DNA of 64,000 nucleotides from Selaginella tamariscina (lineage: Eukaryota > Streptophyta > Lycopodiopsida > Selaginellales > Selaginellaceae), in contig PUQB01000131.1 of NCBI GenBank assembly GCA_003024785.1, forward strand, positions 452,501-516,500, in the 5' to 3' direction. The position numbers and the translations under genes are program-made. The notes beneath the pieces were generated by a model that was not told where the DNA came from, ran no database searches, and was given only the letters and a program-made list of their open reading frames with translations. Below are positions 1-10,580 of this stretch, piece after piece. How positions within the stretch are numbered: position 1 is the stretch's first letter; each line of letters starts with the position of its first letter.

Positions 1-128
1 CAAATATATTCCTCGCTTGATCCATTAATCCATTTCGAACATACGCATGCATCATGGCATTCCATGAAGTTGTGTCTTTCCTTGGCATTGAATCAAACAA
101 TGCCTATCAAACGTACAATATCAGTATG

Positions 129-161
<33 letters not shown>

Positions 162-715
162 CTGTGCTTTCTCAAGTTGCCCATAACTAGCATAAGCTAC
201 AAACATAGTAGTGGACGTGATTGAATCAATATCAGAAGAAGGTATGGAAGAAAACACTCTTTCAGCGTCCCGCAAATGCCCGGACTTGGCATTTGCTTGA
301 ATAATGGAGGTCAACACAACTACATTCGTCTGCGGCATTCTCTGGAAGAGATTCATAGCTTCCTGTATCTTACCACTCACAGCATACATCTGCACAAGCA
401 CACTCCACACACAATGTTCCTCACAGGCGCAACGTCAAACAAGCTTTTGGCTTGCTGCAAATGCCCGTTCCGGGCAAATGCAGCAAGAAGCATATTATAT
501 GAGAAGACATTCTTATCTTGTATTGAGTGGAATACTGCAACTGCGTCCTCGATTGCGTTGCATTTGCTGTACATTTCTATGAGCAGGTTTCCAATGAATC
601 TGTCCTGGGCATATTCTGTTTCCAGTACCTGCCTGTGTGCTTGCCTGCATTTGAATACCTTTCCCGTTACTCCACATGATTTGATTATTTCCACTAGCTT
701 GTTTCTTCTTTCCAT
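1..715 (-). CDS. PPR-repeat protein, 5' part, with one intron and one frameshift; runs off the window
   Basis: Pentatricopeptide-repeat protein; the family binds organellar RNA in plastids or mitochondria for editing, splicing or stability. The start at 715 opens a reading frame with the usual seed-free-plant N-terminus (a KSCG segment, then GNLLIEMYSKC, then NVFSYNMLLAAFARNGHLQQA), followed by successive roughly 31-35 residue repeats down to 162. A GT-AG intron of 58 bp (161-104) is almost entirely a GT/GA microsatellite. The next exon (103-1) continues in phase with ALFDSMPRKDTTSWNAMMHAYVRNG and leaves the window. Around 398-412 the frame shifts by one base in a GTGTGTGG run inside a repeat (after PVRNIV, before WSVLVQMY), so the gene is either a recent pseudogene or carries a sequence error. 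No C-terminal E or DYW domain is visible, so editing versus other roles cannot be decided. A paralogous fragment lies at 18.1-18.9 kb. Confidence 0.8.
122..161. repeat. CT/CA compound microsatellite forming most of the PPR intron
   Basis: A (CT)n run followed by a (CA)n run. On the coding (minus) strand the intron begins directly with the GT repeat, so the repeat supplies the splice donor itself. Confidence 0.9.
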
Positions 716-721
716 TTAGCC

Positions 722-752
722 TCTAGGGTTTAGTGTCGACTGTATTTAAAGA
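722..752 (-). promoter_or_regulatory. Telo-box and TATA-like element upstream of the PPR gene
   Basis: Just upstream of the start codon at 715, the minus strand reads AAACCCTA at about 730-723, a plant telo-box frequent near transcription starts of translation and organelle-biogenesis genes. A TATA-like CTTTAAATAC lies at about 753-744. Both are short matches; the spacing to the ATG is tight (about 30 nt), so the true transcription start is uncertain. Confidence 0.35.
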
Positions 753-2958
753 GAAAGTAGAGTATATTTCTATTTTACGTGTAGAGAGTGACTTATGTAT
801 GTATAAACATATGTATACATATATGTTATTATTTTTTTTTCCAGTTTAAAAGTGTATTTTTTGGTTTATTTTGAATAAATATATTAATTAAATTTATTAC
901 ATTTCTAACTCACAAGAATTTAACTCATAACTTAATTTTAATCAACTTCGTTCAACCAAAATCTAAATCATTTATGGATTTGTGTGTGAATTTCATAACA
1001 AGTCAAACTTTGCTGCAGCTAATGCAGTATATAGTGTGAAATGTTAATAATACGATAAGAACATTAAAAATTAAATTGTAGGTTCACTTATTGTAAATTA
1101 TACATTATAATAATTTAATTAGCATAAAAACACATTTCACTTTAAGCTAACTTTTTGGAAATAAGAAATAGCTAGAGATTGAAGATTGATAATCTGCTAA
1201 AATATGTTACATTTTAAATGATTTTATACGGTGTTAAATTTACTTGTGGCCATATTTGTATGCCCATTTTAAACATTTGCAAGAATTATAATTGCAAATA
1301 TTAATGCCACATTAACTAACAGTTAAACACAACCATAATTGTTCAAATATTATTGTTTACATTAAGTAGTCTACCATAACACATCGTATACATAACATAA
1401 TATCCATAAATTATGTACATATATGAGTATTTGTTGTGAGTGTTTATATTTATTTAATAACATATATACAGTTGAGTTCACTTTATTATTTATATTTGTA
1501 AAGTAGTTATACGAGTGCAGTGTAAACTATTTTCAATTTAATTATGTTTACTTATTATACTGATATTAGTTCATAATTTTAATTTATTATTTGATTAAAA
1601 CACTTATGTTGAATTGGATGGAAAGTCCAATACATGCATAGAAAACGAACTGACAACACGTGTACAAAATGAGACAATTCAAATACATACTATAAATCTT
1701 ACAATTTGATTGAGTTATAATTTTGTGTGCGTATTTATTTTCTATTTTCAGTAAATATTATTAAAACTTGTGTGTGTATTTATTTTTTATTTTCAGTAAA
1801 TATTATTAAAACTGACACATTTATCATTTACTGAGATTTCAATGCAAATTTAAAATGTTAAAAATTAAGGTTGGATGCATTTTGTGTTATAAATTTGCAT
1901 TCACAAGTTTGAGTTCAAGAAAAAGTGGCTGTGAAATTGACAATAACATGCAATGTGCATATAACTCTAGTAGTAGCTGTGAGCACTCCCTATAAGTCTT
2001 GTACTTCGTTCCAAGAGGTACAGCCACAAGCATTTCATCATTTATGACATTTAAAATAATGTTAGTGTTGTTGTATATCTTGGGAAAACAAGTCTAGCAA
2101 CCAACCAACTAGTGATCTCTTTAGTAAATGACACTTTCAATAGGAGTGTAAGTTTATAAAAATGATTGAATAAAAAATGTAATGTACCTTTCATAATTTA
2201 TTGTCAACTTAAACTTGAACACTGTTGTAAACTAGAGACTCCAATTTGTATTCTTTAAAGTGTATTTGATGGAGAGCATTTTCAAGGATAATAGGCCAAT
2301 ACAAAGACACTAGAAAAAAAGACGAGCATGCCAACATGACTAAGATAATGTTCCAGTGCATGAATAACATCTTTCTCACTAAGTTCATTTCATTAAGTTT
2401 CTTAAACACACATTTCAAGTTGTTAGATTATACTAAAGAGGAAATAAAAAGACAAGTTAAGCTTCTTGATGTACTTATTTACAAATCTTATCAGCAAAAC
2501 CCACTTATTGATTATAAAGTCGAAACTTCTAAGTGACTTACAAATATAATTCTTTAATGCCATTTGCCAAGAACCTTAAGTGTGGCATTATATTTAGTTT
2601 TTAGACAACTATCTTTTATCAATTATGAAATTATTAATTTTAAATTTCACTCCCATTTTTAGATTTGTCATGAGTCACAACTAAATTATTTTTTTTAAAA
2701 CTTGGACTTATTAAGTACAAGAAGTATAGTTGCAACTTGTGTGACTACAGGATGATCGGTATGCAGTATCGAAAGGATAGATTCACTCATTAAAATGTAC
2801 AAATACCTGAAACAAAGACTTCTCACTAGTATTTGAAACTAGTGATTTATAATTTATGAATTTAATTCTATCTCATTGTACATATTTAGTGAGTAATTTT
2901 GATCTTCATAAGAAGAATTCAGCAAACATTCTCACCATTTCTAGTGACAAGTCATAGG
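753..2958. other. AT-rich intergenic spacer without recognisable genes
   Basis: Low-complexity AT-rich DNA. The few open frames (for example 2209-2536 on both strands) are short, composition-driven and resemble nothing I know. Apart from the 45-bp duplication at 1723-1812 I see no structure. Confidence 0.7.
1723..1812. repeat. 45-bp tandem duplication in AT-rich spacer
   Basis: Two adjacent 45-bp units (1723-1767 and 1768-1812) differ at about two positions; each ends in a CAGTAAATATTATTAAAAC block. A simple recent tandem duplication. Confidence 0.85.
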
Positions 2959-3549
2959 GTGGGTGTCATAGTTTTTACTATGACTCAACTCTTTACTTTG
3001 GACGTTGACTGTTATTACCTATTGTACTATGTTGATAAGCTCTAGATATAGTAGGAAACAGGCCCGCTTAGTGCACTTGGGTATCTAGTGATGGTTCGGC
3101 GGGGTCATTAGGTATTTACAGGAAACTCTAGGCGAAGCTAGAACTTACCTTCTAGAAAACTCTTACCCTGGTTTTTCGTGTCCCGATTGGGTTAATGGTT
3201 TTTCGGTGAGTTCGGCATGTCGGATATGTTTAGAAATACCCCTAGGTTTGACAGGTTAGGGTTTAGGGGTCGATGAATAACTCACCAAGTATGTTCCCTC
3301 TGGGAATGAGATTTCAATGCTAGCCCACTTATGTAAACAGGGGGGCCTCTGTCACATAAATAAGGTAGTATATAGGAGTGAGGTTCCTGGGTTCATGACT
3401 GAGCTCGTTACTCTTCTCCCGGTGCAAGCTTTAGCTTGTGTCGTCAAGGCACAACACTCTGTTGTGCTGCCCTAACTTCCAGATGCCAGGGGTACGTCCC
3501 ACTTTCGGGGTAACTTACCCTTAACGTTGGCGAATCCATGCCTGGAAGG

Positions 3550-4091
3550 TGTCAAGCCACGATCCAGGAACCAGGAAGCAAGTAGGATTCCAGGGACAGG
3601 AAGGCTTGACTCAGGAACAGGACGGATCCAGGATCAGGATGGGATCCGGGAGCAAGATAGCAGAATAGGAACTGGGACCTCAGGAATCAGGAGTAGGACA
3701 GGATTCAGGAGCGAGACAAGAACAGGACAGGATTCAGGAGCAAGACAGGAACCGGATAGGATCCAGGAGTAGGACAAGCAGGAGGCAAAGGAGCAAGACA
3801 AGATCAAGACAAGAGCAAGGAACAAAATAATCGTAGAATGACTGGTGTTGATAGTAACTGATTGTACAACAATTAGGTCGGAGCTTTTATGCTCACAACT
3901 CCAAGCTAATCTGATCATGAGCCTAATCTAGTCACTAGCCAAAATTGGTCATCCTTATCCTATAGGAATATCCTGCGGAATATCCTGTGGCATATCCTGT
4001 GGGAATATCCTGCGGGCCGAAATCCTGTATCGCATATCCTGTAGGCTGAATCCTGTATGTCGTATCCTGTATCCTGTATCGGGTCGTGACA
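3550..4091 (-). repeat. Element A 3' LTR (542 bp)
   Basis: Starts TGTCAAGCCACGATCC and ends GGGTCGTGACA as written on the plus strand. It has two simple-repeat zones: AGGA/CAGGA-rich 3560-3830, and ATATCCTG-type repeats at 3958-4080. Confidence 0.93.
3958..4080. repeat. ATATCCTG minisatellite in the U3 of the A family
   Basis: About ten copies of a TCCTG core in 120 bp, many as ATATCCTGYRGG. The same zone occurs in the other A-family LTRs at 9541-9690, 24340-24515 and 33885-34005 with different unit numbers. On the element strand it lies upstream of the TATA-like box, the position of an enhancer array, but a regulatory role is inference. Confidence 0.7.
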
Positions 4092-4104
4092 GCACCTCCT
4101 CCCT
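4092..4104 (-). other. Polypurine tract of element A
   Basis: On the element strand AGGGAGGAGGTGC directly abuts the start of the 3' LTR, the position needed for plus-strand priming. Confidence 0.7.
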
Positions 4105-4124
4105 AAGGACGAGTTCCACGAGTC

Positions 4125-4245
4125 TTGGGACCTGGTTTAGCAGATAACGCCGATGGAAAGCAGCAACTTTGGAAGAAGCATGGAGTAAGTTGGATGCAGG
4201 TTCCCAAGTGCGATCGGTAGGCAAATAACCTTTCCAATCCACCAA
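4125..4245 (-). pseudogene. Element A chromodomain at the integrase C-terminus
   Basis: The frame reads VDWKGYLPTDRTWEPASNLL, the conserved core of a chromodomain (WKGY ... TWEP), followed by an FHRRY segment. In chromoviruses this module reads histone marks and directs integration into heterochromatin. It is separated from the integrase core by a frameshift near 4630. Confidence 0.85.
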
Positions 4246-4632
4246 GTATTAAAGTTGACGGCGATGAAGACGAGAATCAAGGATGGCTGCAACTTCGTAC
4301 TCAGGTTCACCAGCAATGACCACAGGAGGGGAGGAGAAGAAGCACGACCGGAAGAGAAGAAGGATGATACGGCTCCAACAAGGAAGTGTGAAACACAGGA
4401 TGAAGTTTCACCGTAGGTGGTAATCGAGTCGGAAAGCTACAGGATTTACCTCCGCCACGATCCTGTAAGGGCCCAATCGTTGAAAATCCAACTTAGAAGA
4501 AGGCCTGTTGGTGCGAATGTGTCGACGAAGAAGCCACACGAGATCACCAATCTTGTATGCAGGTGCCGGCTGACGGTGAGCATCAGCATGATGCTTGTAC
4601 CGTTCCTGTGCCTGTGAAGATGAACCTGGAGA

Positions 4633-5560
4633 TCATCCTGTACCTGCGAAGATGCTGGAGACGATCCTGTACTGCAGGAGCGGAAGAAGGAGAAGCAGGA
4701 GAGCAAAGTCAAAACGTGGATGGTGGCCTGTAAGAGCAAAGAAAGGTGTCTGGCCTGTAGATGCGTGAATGGAGTTGTTGTAGGCAAACTCCGCCATAGG
4801 AAGAAGGTCCAACCAATTATCCTGTTGGTAACTGATGAAGCAACGAAGATATTGCTCCAAGGTCTGAATTGTGCGTTCTGACTGTCCATCAGTTTGCGGG
4901 TGATATCCTGAAGAAAGATCCGCTTTAACCTGTAGACTCCGAAGAAGCTCTCGCCAAAACTTGGACATGAATTGTGGACCTCGATCGGAAACAATGCTCT
5001 CAGGAAGACCATGATGTCGGAACACCTCACGGATCACCAACTCGGCAGTTGTCTGACCTGTAGCTGTCTTGTTGCAGGGTAGGAAATGAGCCTGCTTGGT
5101 GAAACGGTCAACCACCACAAGAACTGCATCGAATCCACGAGAAGGAGGAAGATCTGTGAGGAAATCCATAGAAATGGATCTCCAAGGAGCAGAAGGAACA
5201 GGAAGAGGACGAAGAAGACCAGAAGGTGCATGAGGCATCTTCGACCTGTTGCAGGTGTCACAACTCCGTACAAACCTTTCCACAAAACCTCGCAACCCAG
5301 GCCACCAATAGTTGCGAGTCACCAACTCAACTGTCTTGGCCACACCAAAATGTCCTGTAGCCGGGGTATCATGACAATCCTGTACCACACGAGTCCTGCA
5401 AACACCAACAGGAACGTACAGGAGACCTTCCCGGTACAGGAGTCCATCCTGTATGGTGAACAGGTTGTAGTCTGGACGGGAACTGGAGGAAGAGGAACTT
5501 GCAACGTCAGGATGAATGTGTGAGAACACATTCTTTGCCAAGTCGTCTGTAGCCAACTGC
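4633..5560 (-). pseudogene. Element A integrase
   Basis: Carries the H2C2 zinc module ([11 protein letters not shown] then SCDTCNRSK) and the catalytic core with all three acidic residues visible in context: [16 protein letters not shown] and [12 protein letters not shown]. It joins proviral DNA into the host genome. The reading frame is open from RNase H (start of the open stretch near 6000) to 4633, then breaks before the GPY-like tail and chromodomain. The length to that point is normal for Ty3/gypsy. Confidence 0.92.
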
Positions 5561-5659
5561 GAACGGACGTCCTGTAGGAGTGTTGAATTTGCTGGAGCCT
5601 GATGAACCTGCAGTGCCGCAAGCCGGAATCGATCAGGACCCAACAACACTTGCCTTTGA

Positions 5660-6090
5660 CAGTCAAATGCAGGATCGCCCGGGCTTGGTGCAAGGTAAGA
5701 GCGCCTAGACAATGCGTCCGCCTTGCCATTCCGAAAACCGGGCCTGTAGACGATGACGAAGTCAAAACGTGATAGGAACTCCGCCCACCTAGCCTGTCGC
5801 CGACTGAGAACTCGAGCCGTTTGAAAGTACTCCAGGTTCTTGTGATCCGTAAGAACTTGTACAGGATGTGCAGCACCTTCCAGGAAATGCCGCCACTCCT
5901 CAAACGAATCCACAATGGCCTTGAGTTCCTTGTCATGAATCTCGTAATTGATCTCCGCCGACAGGAACTTACGAGAGTGAAAAGCTACAGGATGAAGCAA
6001 CTTGTCCTTCCAACTTGCGATAGGACGGATCCTACTGCAAAATCCGAGGCATCTGCTTCAACGAAGAAAGGACGAGAAGGATCAGGATGT
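5660..6090 (-). pseudogene. Element A RNase H
   Basis: Motifs seen: [18 protein letters not shown], then [33 protein letters not shown] and KADALSRR. These are the acidic catalytic blocks of the Ty3 RNase H that removes genomic RNA from the RNA-DNA hybrid. One frameshift lies near 6000 between the first block and the rest. The same domain in element B is where a Y LTR inserted. Confidence 0.9.
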
Positions 6091-6091
6091 G

Positions 6092-7075
6092 CTAAAATCG
6101 GAGCTGTCGTGAAGGTGTCCTTGAGTGTTGTGAATGCATGTTCCGCCTTGTCGGACCAAGAGAAAACCTCTGTGCGCTTGGTGAGTTCCGTGAGTGGAAG
6201 TACACGCTTGGAGAAGTCCTGTATGAACGCCTGTAGAAGTTTGCAAAGCCAAGGAAACATTGTACATCTCGTACAGACTTGGGCCTCTCCCACTCCACGA
6301 TGGTCTTCACCTTGTGCATGTCCATGGAAACGCCAGCAGGAGAGACGATGTAGCCCAAGAACTCCACAGAATCCCTATCGAAAAAACACTTCTCCAACTT
6401 CGCATACAGCCATGCTCACGAAGCCGCTGTAGAACCAACGTACATGCTTGTCATGTGCCGCCTGGTCCTTGGAGAAAATCAAAATGTCGTCGAGGTAGAT
6501 CACCACAAACTGGTCCAAGAAGTCACGAAAGATGTCGTTCACCATGTGTTGGAACACGGCTGGGGCATTGGTAAGGCCGAAAGGCATCACCGTGTACTCG
6601 AAGTGTCCATACCTTGTACGAAAGGCAGTCTTCCACTCATCGCCGGACGAATCCGTACAAGGTTGTAGGCCCCTCGTAAGTCGATCTTCGTGAACACCTT
6701 TGCTCCTCGCAGCCGATCGAGAAGTTCCGGGATCAATGGCAACGGGTACCGATTCCGAATGGTACTTGATTCAAACCCCTGTAGTCCACAACCAAACGTA
6801 AGCTCCCATCCTTCTTCTTGACAAAGAAGATAGGCGCTCCTGCAGGGGACTTTGAGTGACGAATGAAGCCGGATGCCAAGTTGTCCTCGATGTACTGGCG
6901 AAGAACCTCCAACTCTGTGGGTGACAATGCGTAAATCGGTCCGAACGGTGGGTCTTTCCTTCTGCAAGATCAATAGGACAGTCGTAGGACCTGTGAACAG
7001 GAAGAACTGTAGCCTTGTGCTTGTCAAAAACGTCCTTAAAGTCGTGGTACTTGGATGGTAGAGAAGAAGGAGGAG
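6092..7075 (-). pseudogene. Element A reverse transcriptase
   Basis: RT blocks in order on the minus strand: [65 protein letters not shown], the catalytic [11 protein letters not shown] (about 6510-6480) and [13 protein letters not shown] is intact. At least three frameshifts (near 6780, 6590 and 6400) break the frame, so no functional enzyme is encoded as sequenced. Confidence 0.92.
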
Positions 7076-7079
7076 AAGG

Positions 7080-7560
7080 AGAAGGAGTAGGCGAAGGAGA
7101 TTGAAAAACAGGAGAGTCAGACACAGGAAAGGTAGAAGAGGACGTAGGAGTTACTTGAAAGGCAAAAAGGTGGAAAGGAGCAGGATCAGTGGTAAGTTCA
7201 TGCATGGTAGTGGTAAGAACTCGGAGAGGAGCAGGAGGGAGCTTGACTGAAAAAGAGGAAGGATCTTGGGGGGTGGAACAGAAGAGTAACAAAAGGAGGC
7301 AGGATTGGGAGAAACCTGTGTGGATGTTGACGAGTGTACAGGATTGGAAGAATCCTGTACAGAAGTCCGTGGTTGCACAGGAGTGAGGAGCCTGTGAGTG
7401 TGCTGACGAACCAACAGGAGGTGGATCCTGTTGAGGAGGAACCTTCGACACTGATACAGGATTGGAAGAACCCTGTACAGGAATCCGCAAACTTACAGGA
7501 GTGGAGAGAACCTGCGGATGTGCTGAGGAACTGACATGAGGTGAATCCTGTCGAGGAGAG
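7080..7560 (-). pseudogene. Ser/Pro-rich linker between protease and RT of element A
   Basis: A low-complexity stretch rich in S, P, T and V, with [18 protein letters not shown] before the RT. The DNA holds at least three imperfect direct repeats built on a TACAGGATTGGAAGAA core (about 7339, 7455 and related). It is shared with element B, where it has been rearranged, but absent from C, D and F. Probably a flexible spacer; no function can be assigned. Confidence 0.6.
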
Positions 7561-7599
7561 TCTTCAACACTGGTACAGGAACAGGCACGGTCAATCCTG

Positions 7600-8073
7600 T
7601 AGCTTGTACTGCCTCAGACACCAAGGATGTATCCTGCACGCAGGAAGGTACAGGATTGATCCTGGCTGCTGGAGAGGAAAACGTGAGCGTCCTAGACCTC
7701 CAGTCGATCTGCGGATTTGCAACAACGAACCATGGCATGCCAAAAATGATGGGAGTCGACCGAGTCTTGATCAAGTTGAAGGAAATCGAACAGTTGAATG
7801 CACCATGACTGCAAGAGAGAGGTGTGGTAGCGTGGGTAACTGCGCCAGAAGCAATCAAACGACCATCGGCCACCTCTACAGGAATGCACGCTTCAACTTC
7901 ACCACCGGAATGCCATGCTGAGCTGCAAAAGTGTCATCCATGAAACATGCATTTGCACCAGTGTCTAACAGGGCAAACTCCTTGAGCTCTCGATTATTGA
8001 GGCGAATGTGTACAGGAAACTTGAGTGATGGAATGGTATGAGCAGCACCAATGGAGCCTGCACCTACGTCCAA
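7600..8073 (-). pseudogene. Element A aspartic protease
   Basis: Contains the active-site block ALLDTGANACFMDD (about 7975-7935) and downstream TPIIFGMPWFVVANPQIDW, the second half typical of gypsy proteases. It cleaves the Gag-Pol precursor. A frameshift near 7875 separates the halves. The equivalent Asp is lost in element B. Confidence 0.85.
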
Positions 8074-9060
8074 CTTCGCGGCTCCTAGACGAAGTGGACA
8101 TTGAAGTTTTCCGACTGAACTTCAGCTTCGGCTTCACGCGTCTTGAACTTCTGGCTTTATTAGGACATTCCGCCACCTTGTGTCCTGCTGCACCACAATA
8201 CAAGCATAGGTTCTCACCCCGACGACGTTGCTTCTCAGCAGTTGAAAGTGGGCCACGCTTGGATTTGTTAACCTCCATAGGAACTGCTCCAGAAGGTGTC
8301 GTAGGAACATGTGCTACGGCTACAGGATTGTTGGCAGGAACTGCTGACGGAATTTTTCCTGACGGCGCTCGAACAAACGGTTGTCGCAGCGAACGGCCTG
8401 TTGCATGATCTCCGCTAACGTTTGAGCATCCGGTAACGTAAGGAGAAGGTCCTTCACATCATCCCTCAGCCCAAAACGGAAGTGTTCGATCAATGCAGTC
8501 TCGTCCCATGGAATGTTCGTGCACAATTGCTGGAATTCGGATGCATAAACGGAAGCTGGTCTGGATCCTTGTGTGAGCCTTCCGTAACTTGTGCATGCAG
8601 AACGGTACTTATCAGGATCTCCAAAACAGGCTTCAAAGGCAGCCACGAAACCTTCAAAGTCTTCCATCAATGGGTCGTCACGCTCCAGCAAGGGAGCAAC
8701 CCAAGCTCGTGGAGATCCACTTAGTAAGGATGCCAAAAGGCCAACCTTTTGTGCATCCGTCGAGTAGCGGCGTGGTTGCATGCGGATCAAGAGCCGGATC
8801 TGATTCAGGAAACCTTGGAAATCGGCACGGTTGCCACTGAACTTCTCTGGCATGCTGATCTTCGGCTCCGGAGAAAAGTTCGATGAAGAAGGAACCACCG
8901 ATGCCTGAGAGAGAGCCTGCGCAGCAGCCTTGGAGGATGCATCAGCAGCTGCATGTGCCGCATGGGTGGAGCCTTGCAGATCGGTGACCACTTGGCGCAA
9001 AGTGGCCAGCTCATGAAGCAACATTTGGTGCTCGCGTTGAAAGTGCTCAAAATCAGCCAT
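7994..9060 (-). pseudogene. Element A Gag with CCHC zinc knuckle
   Basis: The start codon at 9060 follows a leader of about 98 nt after the 5' LTR. The first 246 codons are open: an N-terminal coiled-coil-like segment (FQREHQMLLHELATLRQVV), then a retrotransposon gag domain (SPRAWVAPLLERDDPLMEDF, and DETALIEHFRFGLRDDVKDL). After a frameshift near 8320 comes the nucleic-acid-binding knuckle CLYCGAAGHKVAEC (CX2CX4HX4C) and a basic tail. Gag forms the particle that packages the RNA. Confidence 0.9.
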
Positions 9061-9144
9061 GATCTTATGAAAGAAAGAAAGGAGAAAAACGAAGGAAAAG
9101 AATCAAGGAAAAAAAAGTAGCTGGAAACGAAGAGCTATGAAAGC

Positions 9145-9156
9145 AGTTACTATCAA
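9145..9156 (-). promoter_or_regulatory. Self-complementary primer-binding site of element A
   Basis: Two nucleotides after the 5' LTR the element strand reads TTGATAGTAACTG. This does not look like the initiator-Met site used by most plant LTR elements. It is the perfect reverse complement of CAGTTACTATCAA inside the LTR (about 9448-9436). The pairing partner lies where transcription should start, which is the layout of self-primed reverse transcription in the Tf1/sushi group. Confidence 0.75.
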
Positions 9157-9158
9157 AC

Positions 9159-9695
9159 TGTCAAGCCACGATCCAGGAACCAGGAAGAAGTAGGATTCCA
9201 GGACAGGAAGGCTTGACTCAGGAACAGGACGACAGGACAGGAGGATCCGGAGCAAGATAGCAGAATAGGAACGGATCAGGAATCAGGAGTAGGACAGGAT
9301 CAGGAGCAGACAGAACAGGACAGGATCAGGAACAAGACAGGAAAGGATAGGATCCAGGAGAGACAAGAGCAGGAGGCAAAGGAGCAAGACAAGACAAGAC
9401 AAGACAAGAACAAGAATATCGTAGAATGACTGGTGTTGATAGTAACTGATTGTACAACAATTAGGTCGGAGCTTTTATGCTCACAACTCCAAGCTAATCT
9501 AGTCATGAGCTAATCTAGTCATAGCCAAAATTGGTCATCCTTATCCTATAGGATATCCTGTAGGATATCCTGCGGAATATCCTGAGGAATATCCTGTGCA
9601 TATCCTGTGGAATATCCTGGCCGAAATCCTGTATCGCATATCCTGTAGGCTGAATCCTGTATGTCGTATCCTGTATCCTGTATCGGGTCGTAACA
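9159..9695 (-). repeat. Element A 5' LTR (537 bp)
   Basis: TG..CA ends and the same internal layout as the copy at 3550-4091, with several short deletions in the AGGA tract. On the element strand it holds the ATATCCTG array, a TATA-like box and the putative RNA start. Confidence 0.93.
9436..9479 (-). promoter_or_regulatory. LTR core promoter: TATA-like box and predicted RNA start
   Basis: The element strand has CATAAAAG at 9479-9472 and, about 31 nt downstream, AGTTACTATCAA at 9447-9436. The same spacing occurs at 24579-24622 in element B and at 33815-33772 in the third LTR. If transcription starts at this block, the RNA 5' end is exactly the sequence complementary to the primer-binding site. 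Confidence 0.65.
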
Positions 9696-10580
9696 GAAGG
9701 TCTTGTCGGAATGCACGTTCCAAGAGGCAGAGGTTGAGGCTTGTCTCCAGCCTCCTCCTCCACGCCAAGCTAGGTGTAGCATTCATGGTTAAGCAAGCAC
9801 ATCCGTGTCCTTGTCCAACTGTGGGCGTGGGATCTTGTTTGACAAGTTCACCTTACCATTTCCTGAGGGTTCACTAAGGGGTTCTAGAGTTGGCATTTAG
9901 GAGCCACGTTTGTGGCACTTGGTGCAACTCTTGAATCTAAGGGCTATGGCATGATAGCCCACATCGGGGAAGGCAGTGTCACATGGAGATGTAACACTGG
10001 GCTAAAACGTCACATGGTACAACGCCTGAGACACGCCCTTTGGGGTTATGTCATGGGCTTGTCGCCAAGGGGTTGGATACTTTAGCAATAGACATGTTTG
10101 TGCTTACACTAGGGTGCTAAACCTTGGGCATCCGCTCAAGGGAGGTTAGGTCTCATAACTAGGTGTGTTTTGGCACACTTGGCTAGGGGAGTGTTCTCCT
10201 TGGAATTCAAGGGTTGAACAACCTAAACATGTTAGTAGGAGCCCTTTCGTGAGGCACTCGCAAGGTCATGTGCTTAGGGTTATCCCAACCTAGCCTTAGG
10301 GAGTTTGCTTAGCAGAACACTCGTGTCCGCCTACGGCGCACACTCGTGTCCTCACTAAGTACTAGTCCTAGGTCTAGGGTATAACTTGGCCACTCAAACC
10401 CTTAGGGGTTAGTCGTGGTTCAAGGTACCCCTTGTTGCCCTAAAGGGGTTGTACTCCTGGATGAGGGTGATTCCTCAAGGGGTAAGTGACGATGCCTTAG
10501 CTCTGTCCAGGGGTATGTGTGGAACACACATCTCCTTGATGGGGGTTAGGGCATGAGCTTGTCTAGGTCTTCTAGGGCAA

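Larger units (their letters stand above)
3550..9695 (-). mobile_element. Element A: complete Ty3/gypsy chromovirus, frame-broken
   Basis: A 6146-bp LTR retrotransposon on the minus strand with LTRs at 3550-4091 and 9159-9695, TG..CA ends and the exact 5-bp target duplication GAAGG (3545-3549 and 9696-9700). Order from the 5' LTR: primer-binding site, gag with CCHC knuckle, protease, Ser/Pro-rich linker, reverse transcriptase, RNase H, integrase, chromodomain, polypurine tract, 3' LTR. This order and the chromodomain place it in the chromovirus branch. The paralogous Y copy at about 31541-31556 shows the uninterrupted target. Several frameshifts break the polyprotein, so it is not autonomous as sequenced. 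The two LTRs differ mainly by small deletions in AGGA-rich tracts, suggesting moderate age. Confidence 0.93.

Noticed and set aside
5821-6432. 203-codon plus-strand frame opposite element A RT/RNase H
   Set aside because: Shadow of the polyprotein on the other strand; the sense strand carries all recognisable motifs.
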